A DNA stretch of 64,000 bases, from NCBI GenBank assembly GCA_042691655.1, contig CP170506.1, forward strand, positions 3,782,001 to 3,846,000. Direction: 5' to 3'. Origin of the DNA: UBA695 sp042691655. Its GTDB lineage: Bacteria > Verrucomicrobiota > Verrucomicrobiia > Chthoniobacterales > Chthoniobacteraceae. The stretch's first letter is position 1. Every line of letters starts with the position of its first letter. Of the stretch, positions 54,987 through 62,284 are shown one piece after another. The notes beneath the pieces are model-generated. The model ran no database searches. It worked only from the letters and a program-made list of their open reading frames with translations, and was not told where the DNA came from. Both the position numbers and the translations under genes were made by a program.

Positions 54987-56210
54987 TTAAGCCGACTGAG
55001 GAACGTCAAAGGCGAGAATGGTGACAATAAGGTGCCTCGCAGCATCGTTGGGGTGACGAACCACAAAACGGAATCCTGTCGATTTGTTATAGCTCTCCAT
55101 GCGGACAAACTGCGGATGTTGCTGGATAACTCCGGGAATTTGCGCGAGAACCGAGGAGAAGTCTTTGTTTCTGTTGAACAGTAGAATAGCAGCCTTGGTT
55201 TCGCGCCAAGTCAGATAGCTTAGCAGTTGGTCGATGGTATCCTTCAAACTTTGTGCGCCTCTCCAAAATTTGCACTCGGCCACAAATAGGATGCGATCCT
55301 CCTTTTTGATGAGGATATCGGTTTTCCCTGATGCATTAAATGTTTCACCGCTGGCCTGCCCTTGATACATCCCATTGAGAGGAATGAGGAACTGCATCCG
55401 CAAGGCCTCTTCGTCCAAATTCGCAAAAGCCGACGGGCACCGTTCCATTGGGATACTCATACCAGCCAGAGTATCCAGGATCTCATCATAAACAGCGGCT
55501 TCCAGAACTGGTTCTGGCTTCGCCAAAGCACCAGGCCGATGCGGCGGCAAGGATGGAACAACGGTTTTCCGCTGGACTGGAAAATTGTATGACGCAGGTG
55601 GATCACCGCGCCGCCGAACCGGAATGCCGAGGTCGGTAATAAGCTGATTGTCGGCTACCAGCTTTTGTCGGCGCGCCATGACATGTTGCCGGACCAGAGC
55701 GGCCAAGCTGTTATTCCATGCGTCGATCTCGGACCGTTGCCAGTCGATATATTTCTTTACGGATGCAATCCATTGGGACAGAGCCTGCTTTACCGCTGCA
55801 CTGTCATTGTTCGCCGAAAGATGCGTGAATACCACACGGTCACCCGTGACTTGGCCCGATGGAGGATTCAGATCCCAGGATGAAGGCTTGCACTCGAAAA
55901 GACCAGCATCTCCCGTGAAAGGTAACTCAAGGCGGAACTCCAGATATTTTTGAGTATAGCGCCCTCCATAGAATCGATCAGCTTCCTCAACGACCACTTC
56001 TCTCGGTTCAATCAACTCCATTGCCTCCTCATGCAATTCAATGGGGTTTACTGTGTTTTTTCCTACAAAGTGCTCACAAACATGGGCGTCGTCTGCCGGA
56101 AGAAGCTGCGATGGCGAGAGATTCCCAATCTCTGCTATCAACTTTTTCCCAAGGTTTTCTATCGTAGGCCGAAGGTCACCTCTACAAAATAAGTAATCAC
56201 TTTTGCTCAT
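54987..56210 (-). CDS. PD-(D/E)xK nuclease-like protein of the restriction-modification operon
   Basis: A 407-residue protein. The C-terminal domain has the nuclease pattern GKTDILIKKEDRILFVAECK, Asp in TDIL and Glu/Lys in ECK, followed by FWRGAQSLKDTIDQLLSYL; this resembles Mrr-like or restriction-endonuclease-like enzymes. The N-terminal 230 residues are mixed, with charged helices, and have no recognised family. It starts in a four-base overlap with hsdS. It may be an extra effector; function not shown. Confidence 0.7.
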   Translation of the reverse strand: MSKSDYLFCRGDLRPTIENLGKKLIAEIGNLSPSQLLPADDAHVCEHFVGKNTVNPIELHEEAMELIEPREVVVEEADRFYGGRYTQKYLEFRLELPFTGDAGLFECKPSSWDLNPPSGQVTGDRVVFTHLSANNDSAAVKQALSQWIASVKKYIDWQRSEIDAWNNSLAALVRQHVMARRQKLVADNQLITDLGIPVRRRGDPPASYNFPVQRKTVVPSLPPHRPGALAKPEPVLEAAVYDEILDTLAGMSIPMERCPSAFANLDEEALRMQFLIPLNGMYQGQASGETFNASGKTDILIKKEDRILFVAECKFWRGAQSLKDTIDQLLSYLTWRETKAAILLFNRNKDFSSVLAQIPGVIQQHPQFVRMESYNKSTGFRFVVRHPNDAARHLIVTILAFDVPQSA

Positions 56211-57592
56211 ATTTTAACTCTGGTTTTTCCTGTTAGCAGGCGCTGCATGAGGCCACGTTTCTGCCGGTCGATGGCGGCGCGTTGGGCGCGGAGGAGGCGG
56301 ATTTCGGCGTCGCAGGTGTCGAAGACGGTAGCGATGGCAATCTGTTCTTCCTTGGATGGAAGCCAAATATGTATTTGGGCAAACTCGCCGTAGCGGAGAC
56401 TGCCCCGCCGATCCACAGACGAACTCGTATTGACCCGATAAAGATGCACAAGCAGAGGGGACTTCAGGACGCGGAAAAGATAGTTATCATCAACGGTTCC
56501 GGCCGTCTTAAATACTGTGTAGATAGGACTTACCAGCCCTGCTTCACAGATGTTCTGATATCCAATGGAGCCCTCTTCGATATGGTTGGTGGCGTAAGCA
56601 AACTCTCCTCGGCAGACAATGCGATAGTTGCTGGTGTCTTCAGCATAAACGCATTTTCCAAAGTAGTCTTCGGAAAGGACTAGACCACGATGCTTGGTGC
56701 AGGAGAGTACGGGGATGTCTTTGCCTTTGGCGTTTCTTGTGCCCACTTCCGTTGTGATGCATCCCAGCTTTAGCCGCCGCCAGTCGGCTGGATAAGAGCC
56801 AAATCGATCACGCTTGTTTCTTTTATTGGATCGATCAAATCCAGGCAGCCGCTTTTTGCCAGTAAGAAGCTGCTGTATGAGCGCCTTCTTGCCCCGCTCC
56901 TTGGCGGCGATGAGCGCATCGAGCTTTTCCAACGCCTCGTCCCACGTCGAGAGAATCTTGGCAATTTTGCGCTGTTCGGGAAGTGGAGGGAAAGGAAGCG
57001 CAAGAGTTTTAAACCTTTCAAGACTTACCTTTTGCTGGGCGACGCCACTTGTTAATATAGCCATTTGTTGCTTTACCAACGATGAATGGATAGCCTGAAC
57101 AAAGTAGGCAGCGGTTCCAAGCATGTCGGAAATGCGAAATTTGATGCAATCGGCGGTGATTATGGCAACGGGAAGTCCTTCAGGATATAATACTGCATCG
57201 CCGGGGGGATCTCCCATTTTTGTTATTAATATATCCCCTGGTTGTACTGAATGGGCATTGAGCTCCTTAGCCTTTTCAGGGGACACAAATACGAGATCAC
57301 GCGTGAAATCATTTGCGCGAATATTCCGAACAAATACCAAGGGGACTCCGTCTTTCTTATAGTCCGATATGGTTAGGTTACTCCCAAACGGGCCAATTGT
57401 TAGGGAGTTTGGCTCTGAAGAAGATATTTGATCAGGCGATACCCAGACCCAGCCACTGGGCAACTGAGGCAATCCTGCGATCATCTCGGCAGAGACTGTA
57501 TTTTGTTCCCTTGGCTTTCCCCTAGCTTGCCTCTTCTCGCGTTCAAGTTGGCAAAGTAAATCAATAGCCTTTTTGAACGGTTTAAGCTTCAT
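56207..57592 (-). CDS. hsdS: Type I specificity subunit, two target-recognition domains
   Basis: A 461-residue HsdS. Two target-recognition domains (about 30-200 and 255-410) alternate with conserved helices, each ending in the typical segment with LPFPPLPEQRKIAKILSTW and IWLPSKEEQIAIATVFDT. The C-terminus has QKRGLMQRLLTGKTRVKI. It directs methylation and cleavage to a bipartite DNA site. It overlaps the RhuM-like gene by four bases. Confidence 0.92.
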   Translation of the reverse strand: MKLKPFKKAIDLLCQLEREKRQARGKPREQNTVSAEMIAGLPQLPSGWVWVSPDQISSSEPNSLTIGPFGSNLTISDYKKDGVPLVFVRNIRANDFTRDLVFVSPEKAKELNAHSVQPGDILITKMGDPPGDAVLYPEGLPVAIITADCIKFRISDMLGTAAYFVQAIHSSLVKQQMAILTSGVAQQKVSLERFKTLALPFPPLPEQRKIAKILSTWDEALEKLDALIAAKERGKKALIQQLLTGKKRLPGFDRSNKRNKRDRFGSYPADWRRLKLGCITTEVGTRNAKGKDIPVLSCTKHRGLVLSEDYFGKCVYAEDTSNYRIVCRGEFAYATNHIEEGSIGYQNICEAGLVSPIYTVFKTAGTVDDNYLFRVLKSPLLVHLYRVNTSSSVDRRGSLRYGEFAQIHIWLPSKEEQIAIATVFDTCDAEIRLLRAQRAAIDRQKRGLMQRLLTGKTRVKI

Positions 57593-57885
57593 ACTCTTTC
57601 CTCCCGATGCCCCATTACCACCACATGCGCATCGTTTGATGCCGGGAGGGGCCGTATTGCGGCCTTAGCTGCAACTGTCAAGGATTCCTTGACAGTTGCC
57701 TCTTGCGACAACTCCTTCTCTTCCAGAATGTTCTGAATATGGAGACTGACGTTCTGTTTGGAGGTCTGGAAAAGCTCGGCGATTTCGAGCTGGGTCAGCC
57801 AGATTGTGCCATCCTCGGCGCGGAGCTGCACGGAGGCGCGTCCGTCCTCGGTAGTGTAGAGAATGATTTCGCTGCCGGTGCTCAT
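57589..57885 (-). CDS. Truncated RhuM-family protein
   Basis: A 98-residue protein. The N-terminal 70 residues match the start of RhuM-type proteins (AEDGTIWLTQLEIAELFQTS, then KQNVSLHIQNILEEKELSQE and ATVKESLTV). The remainder (AAKAAIRPLPASNDAHVVVM) diverges, and the usual C-terminal domain of about 230 residues is missing. It may be a truncated gene, or a short version. It overlaps hsdM and hsdS by four bases each, so the reading frames are kept in the operon. Confidence 0.8.
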   Translation of the reverse strand: MSTGSEIILYTTEDGRASVQLRAEDGTIWLTQLEIAELFQTSKQNVSLHIQNILEEKELSQEATVKESLTVAAKAAIRPLPASNDAHVVVMGHREERV

Positions 57886-59372
57886 TGCCCAAGTTCCTCC
57901 AGGTAGGCGTTCATTTTGGCCCGGACCTTGGCAAGTTGCGCTTCCAAGCTGGAAATCTCCCGTTTGACCGCCTTCATGTCGATTTCCTTCTCTTCCTCAA
58001 ACGTGTCCACGTAGCGCGGAATGTTGAGGTTGAAGTCGTTGTCGGCGATTTCCTGCGCGGTGGCCCGATAGGAATACTTCTCGCAAGTTTCAAACCGGCG
58101 GAAGGTTTCGACGATTTTTTCGATATTCGCGTCGGTCAGGATGCTTTGGTTCTTCGCGTCCTGGTATTCCCGCGAGGCGTCGATAAAGAGCACGTCGCTG
58201 GTGGTCTTCCCTTTGTTGAAAATCAAAATGGCTGCCGGAATGCCGGTGCCAAAGAAGAGATTGGAGGGGAGGCCGATGACGGCTTCGAGCAAGTTTTCCT
58301 CAAGGAACTTGCGCCGGATTTTCCCTTCTGCTCCCCCACGGAATAGTACGCCGTGGGGCACGACGACGCCGACTTTGCCCGTGTGCTCACGGGCCGTCTC
58401 GATCATGTGTGTGATAAACGCGAAGTCGCCCTTGGATTTCGGAGGCAGCCCGCGGTGATAACGGTTATGCGGGTCGGCCTCGGCATCCTCGATTCCCCAT
58501 TTTTCCAGCGAGAAGGGGGGATTGGCGACGACGATGTCGAATTTCATGAGCTGGTCGTTTTCGACCAGACGCGGGTGACGCAAGGTGTCGCCCCATTCAA
58601 TGCGGAAGCTGTCCATGCCGTGCAGGAACATATTCATCCGGCAAAGTGCATGGGTGGTGCCGTTGGACTCCTGCCCGAAGAGGGCGAAGTCCCGCTTGTC
58701 CGCTTCGCGCCCCACCTTGATGAGCAGCGAGCCGGAGCCGCACGAGGGGTCGCAGATGGTGTTGCCCTTTTTTGGGGCCAGCAGTTTGGCCAGCAGTCTT
58801 GAAACCTGGCCTGGCGTGTAGAATTCACCCGCTTTCTTGCCTGCTCCAGAGGCGAATTTTTCCAGGAGATATTCGTAGACGTTTCCAATCACATCTTCGT
58901 CGCCCACACGGGATGGGCGCAGATCGAGGCGCGGGTCATTGAAGTCCTCCAAAAGGCGCTTGACGCGACCGTTGCGTTCTTTGGTTTGGCCCAGCTTACC
59001 TTCGGAGTTGAAGTCCACTTCGCGGAAGACGCCGTCCAGTTTGCCCTTGTTCGCCTCTTCGATTCGTTCCAAGGCGATGTTGATACGTTCCCCTATGTTC
59101 GGCTCATTTCGTTTCGCGTAAAGGCTGTCAAAATCGCAACCGTCGGGGAGCTGAAAACGCTCACGATCAAGGCGGCGTTGGATGCGGGCTTCATCGCCTT
59201 TGTATTCCTTGGAATACCGCTGCCGGTGGTCTTTCCACACGTCGGAAATGAATTTGAGGAACAACATCACAAGGATGAAGTTTTTGTAGTCAGAAGGATC
59301 GACGACGCCTCGGAAGGTGTCGCAGGCACGCCAGGCGACGTCGTTGATTTCAGATTGATTGATTTTCTGCAT
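57882..59372 (-). CDS. hsdM: Type I methyltransferase subunit
   Basis: A 496-residue HsdM N6-adenine methyltransferase. The AdoMet motif is DPSCGSGSLLIKV, preceded by FYTPGQVSRLLA; the catalytic motif is NPPF in VVANPPFSLEKWG. N-terminal helical domain and C-terminal coiled region are present. With HsdS it forms the methylase core. It is the third gene of the operon. Confidence 0.95.
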   Translation of the reverse strand: MQKINQSEINDVAWRACDTFRGVVDPSDYKNFILVMLFLKFISDVWKDHRQRYSKEYKGDEARIQRRLDRERFQLPDGCDFDSLYAKRNEPNIGERINIALERIEEANKGKLDGVFREVDFNSEGKLGQTKERNGRVKRLLEDFNDPRLDLRPSRVGDEDVIGNVYEYLLEKFASGAGKKAGEFYTPGQVSRLLAKLLAPKKGNTICDPSCGSGSLLIKVGREADKRDFALFGQESNGTTHALCRMNMFLHGMDSFRIEWGDTLRHPRLVENDQLMKFDIVVANPPFSLEKWGIEDAEADPHNRYHRGLPPKSKGDFAFITHMIETAREHTGKVGVVVPHGVLFRGGAEGKIRRKFLEENLLEAVIGLPSNLFFGTGIPAAILIFNKGKTTSDVLFIDASREYQDAKNQSILTDANIEKIVETFRRFETCEKYSYRATAQEIADNDFNLNIPRYVDTFEEEKEIDMKAVKREISSLEAQLAKVRAKMNAYLEELGQ

Positions 59373-59393
59373 GAGATTTTTTTTCGGAGTGGG

Positions 59394-60008
59394 TTACGGG
59401 CGGAAACGGGCATCCTGTGACGCGGCATGAAGCAGGGAATGCTGGAAGAGCTGAGCTTTGAGGCGCTCTAGGTCCTCCAAGATTTCTTTTTCAAGATTCC
59501 AAAGTTTCATGAACTCAACGATTTGGCGCTGCCTCTCGAGGCTTGGCACCGGCACGAGGAGCGAACGAACCGCGCCTACTGGAACCGATTTAATAGTGGC
59601 CCCTGTGGCCAGGGAATGAAGGCTCGCCGTTGTGGCTTCCAGATTAAGGAACCAGCTCAAGAACTGCGGGAGGACTTTCGCCGCTCCCTTAATCTGAATG
59701 ATATAGAACTGGCTGCATGCGACGGTTTCGATGTCTTCCTCAAAAACCGCCGCCGTGAGACGGCTCCCGCGGTTGGCAAGAACCAGATCGCCTTTGCGCA
59801 AAAGGTACTTTTCAGTAACTTCCGGGGGCAGAGCAATCCGGTCAGGCATGTTGATGTGGACGATCCCGTTCGCGGTCAGATCGCCGATCCTCAAATAATG
59901 AGGACCGGCGTCAGATGAGAACAGTGTGGCATTTGACCCTCGGAGAGTGAGCCCAGTGCGCACTTCCGCCAGGTCGTCCAACCGCAGTTCAGGAGCCTTT
60001 ATTCCCAT
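59394..60008 (-). CDS. HsdS-like protein with a single target-recognition domain
   Basis: A 204-residue protein built like one half of HsdS: ELRLDDLAEVRTGLTLRG, then LRIGDLTANGI and LPPEVTEKYLLRKGDLVLAN, followed by a conserved-helix-like end VPSLERQRQIVEFMKLWNLE. Half-size S subunits can dimerise in some systems. Here a full HsdS is also present, so this one may be a spare specificity domain, a variant or an inhibitor; the sequence does not decide. Confidence 0.8.
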   Translation of the reverse strand: MGIKAPELRLDDLAEVRTGLTLRGSNATLFSSDAGPHYLRIGDLTANGIVHINMPDRIALPPEVTEKYLLRKGDLVLANRGSRLTAAVFEEDIETVACSQFYIIQIKGAAKVLPQFLSWFLNLEATTASLHSLATGATIKSVPVGAVRSLLVPVPSLERQRQIVEFMKLWNLEKEILEDLERLKAQLFQHSLLHAASQDARFRP

Positions 60009-60039
60009 GGTAATTTGGCTTTTCCGCTTTGGGTATGGA

Positions 60040-60357
60040 CTAGCCGTTGCACGGCGGGTTCAACCCAGCAATGAGGTCGCTTTCAATATGAAGGCGCTTG
60101 CTCTCGACGCTTTCAAGAAGAATGGCGATTCGATTGGCGCTGCGCTGCTGCCAGAATCGCGCTTTGTGATGATTGTCGAAGCGTTCGGTGAGATTTCCCG
60201 TTTGGCCGACGTAGAGAGCACTGAGTTCTCCCACCGTTTCGGCGATGACGATATAAATCCCGCCGAGCGCCTTGAATGCGGTTTCGAGCGGATGGATCGA
60301 TAGCGAGTATGTGGTGCCCGAGGCACCTTTAGCCGTAACATTAATCATGTTGGTCAT
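60040..60357 (-). CDS. GIY-YIG domain protein at the head of the restriction-modification operon
   Basis: A 105-residue protein. GGIYIVIAE and ALYVGQTGNLTERFDNH give the GIY/YVG pair and the catalytic Arg, later SKRLHIESDLIAGLNPPCNG has the Glu and Asn of the fold. GIY-YIG domains are nucleases in most families. It precedes the HsdS-like gene by 31 bases. It might act as a separate nuclease or as a cofactor; no evidence beyond context. Confidence 0.75.
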   Translation of the reverse strand: MTNMINVTAKGASGTTYSLSIHPLETAFKALGGIYIVIAETVGELSALYVGQTGNLTERFDNHHKARFWQQRSANRIAILLESVESKRLHIESDLIAGLNPPCNG

Positions 60358-60466
60358 TATTTTGGTTCAAGGGTGGGTGCGTATTCCCCATTGACTCCAA
60401 CTACTTTTCCGACTATCGATCCTATTGCTGAGCAGGTCGATTGCCGTCAGGCAGCCACCGGTTCTC

Positions 60467-60500
60467 AAAAGCCTCGTCCGAGCCAACGGCGAGGCTTTTT
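60467..60500. terminator. Stem-loop with flanking A and T runs, possible bidirectional terminator
   Basis: AAAAGCCTCG (60467-60476) and CGAGGCTTTT (60490-60499) form a 10-bp stem, preceded by A and followed by T residues, so either direction is possible. It separates the restriction-modification operon from the JetD side. Confidence 0.55.
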
Positions 60501-60514
60501 CCGGTCGCACATCA

Positions 60515-60600
60515 CCTGCATAAATAAGAAATGTTCCTCAGTCAATCGAAAAATTCGGAAATTCACGAATGTTTCAACGCGCCTTTTATATTTATGCAGG
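60515..60600. repeat. 12-bp perfect inverted repeat spaced by 62 bases
   Basis: CCTGCATAAATA (60515-60526) and TATTTATGCAGG (60589-60600). The interior is AT-rich and non-coding. It may be a recombination or protein-binding site. The remainder of 60358-60855 holds no gene I can support. Confidence 0.55.
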
Positions 60601-60855
60601 AAGTATTCTCTGAGTCCGGTCTTGTTCTCTGGTTTGACTTTTCAGATAAAAGTCGCATTAATGAGGCAGCACACCTGCCAAGCCTCTGGCTGAAAGCCAT
60701 GCTCAAATGTGGCGGGTTTTTGTTTTTCCGGGAGGGGCGTTTACTCCTTCGTGAAAAAGTCTGAATCGATCCGTTTTACCGAATAGGAGGCCACCTCAGA
60801 CACACCAAATCGGGCCGGGTGTGTGTTAGTCCTGGAGGGGCCAAAACCAGACGAA

Positions 60856-60912
60856 ATGAAAGGCAAGAAATACACGACCGAAGACACGATCCGAATCCTG
60901 AGGGAAGCGGAT
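60856..60912 (+). pseudogene. Start of an IS3-family transposase OrfA (remnant)
   Basis: MKGKKYTTEDTIRILREAD matches the N-terminus of OrfA proteins of IS3-type elements. Homology ends at 60912, where sequence from the recombinase gene begins. The plus-strand fragment is too short to function. Confidence 0.7.
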
Positions 60913-60913
60913 A

Positions 60914-61082
60914 GGGATGAGGGCCTGTCCATCGATACCGAACAAGAACCCTTTGAGCGGATGGATGAGGTGGGTCTTGGCAGTTGCAACTTCGTTGAGG
61001 TGCCCGGAGGTTTTTCGGAATTCCGGCTGGTGTTCCCGAAGTTTGGTTTGAACCGCGTCCCATAGGCCGGGACCAATGATAT
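60914..61082 (-). pseudogene. Remnant of a large serine recombinase gene
   Basis: Matches the intact recombinase from about 39894 to 40065: minus-strand translation includes LWDAVQTKLREHQPEFRKTS and HLIHPLKGFLFGIDGQAL. It is bounded by the IS3 piece on the left and by JetD on the right. It has no start or stop of its own. Confidence 0.8.
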
Positions 61083-61105
61083 CTTTCGGGCTGAATTACG
61101 ATGCA

Positions 61106-62284
61106 TCAAGCTATCGCCATGGAGATTGCTTTCGTGACGTAATCCCAATCGAGACGCTCTTGTTCCAGGCGAAGATTTTGTGACCATCGATGATGTCTGA
61201 TGCCTTGGTAGACGGCTTGCTCATCCGGGGTCAGCATCGGAAGGGTTTCCGCTCGGCATGGCTCCTTTTCTTCACCCCAAAGGGCTCTATGGGTCAGCAA
61301 TGTTTCTTCGTCCATGAGCAAAGAGCGAAGGTCCGGAAAGTAGGTCCTTGCCCGATTCAAAATAGCAAATCCGTGGCTATCCAAGTCCCCGAAATAGAAA
61401 CAGCACGCCTCTCGGACCCAAGGCAGACAGCCAAGACCATCGACGCTATAGCCCAACGCCATGAAGACGACTCCTCCTGGAATTTCTGGAAACGCGAGAG
61501 CGGTCTGCAGGTTTTCCACGATGAAGACCCGTTTCGCGGGAAGATGGAGAGCGGCCAGTTCGTCCCAGAGCGCTGTGATGTCTCCGAGCCCTCGTAGTAG
61601 GGCGCGCAACTTCGGGTCCAGAACGCGCATCCGCACTGTCGCAGGCAGCGGCTTGAGGCCGCAGCGCTGGAAAAAATCCTCCCCATTTGTGCAGATGCCT
61701 CGGATTCGTCCTACGAGATCCGTCAAAAGCCCTTTCCGCGCTTCCATCCATTTGCTGTCGATTCCTGCTATGGGCAATTGACGCGGGTAGAGTTGCGAAG
61801 CTGGGTGGGCTAAAATCCAAGAGAGGGTGTCGAGCAGACGTTCAAAATCGGCCTCGCGGCAGTTTACCCACGCATCGAGGTGACCTGGCACGTTGTGCTC
61901 CAATACCGGCCATCGCTCGATCAGAACTCTGTACCTGGCTTGCAGTCGATTCCAGTAGTCACTCTGGCCTGCCCAAGCCGCAACTTCCCCCGGCTTTTCG
62001 AGCACGATCTTCTCCGGAAGCTCTTGCGTTCCGAGAGTCAACCAGCGGCGCGCGCACCAGACAACGCTTCCCGCGCCTTTCCACGCTCGCCAGTGGGCAA
62101 CCCAGGCACGCACCCCCTCGGGTTGACGAAGGGCAGCTTTTTCCGATGGAATTCCCAAGCCGATCTCCAGAGGCCATGAACCTCCGGCTTTTCTTTCTAT
62201 AAGCCAACCGCGGTGATTGAGCTCGAACCGCCGGGCGAGCTGTTGCCGAATATCATCGGGAAGTCTCAACGGATGCCTCCTCAT
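61106..62284 (-). CDS. jetD: Wadjet anti-plasmid protein JetD
   Basis: A 392-residue protein with the JetD arrangement: DUF3322 N-terminal part (DFERLLDTLSWILAHP, then QLYPRQLPIAGIDSKWMEAR) and a DUF2220/Toprim-type C-terminus with FIVENLQTALAF and the metal-binding FYFGDLDSHGFAIL. In Wadjet systems, JetABC is an SMC-like DNA-loop extruder and JetD cleaves plasmid DNA. Its start overlaps jetC by 32 bases. It is the last gene of the jet operon. The Toprim motifs are intact. Confidence 0.92.
   Translation of the reverse strand: MRRHPLRLPDDIRQQLARRFELNHRGWLIERKAGGSWPLEIGLGIPSEKAALRQPEGVRAWVAHWRAWKGAGSVVWCARRWLTLGTQELPEKIVLEKPGEVAAWAGQSDYWNRLQARYRVLIERWPVLEHNVPGHLDAWVNCREADFERLLDTLSWILAHPASQLYPRQLPIAGIDSKWMEARKGLLTDLVGRIRGICTNGEDFFQRCGLKPLPATVRMRVLDPKLRALLRGLGDITALWDELAALHLPAKRVFIVENLQTALAFPEIPGGVVFMALGYSVDGLGCLPWVREACCFYFGDLDSHGFAILNRARTYFPDLRSLLMDEETLLTHRALWGEEKEPCRAETLPMLTPDEQAVYQGIRHHRWSQNLRLEQERLDWDYVTKAISMAIA

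Noticed and set aside
60531..60764. Open frame of 77 codons on plus
   Set aside because: No start context or homology pattern, and it spans the inverted repeat and IS3 left-end region.
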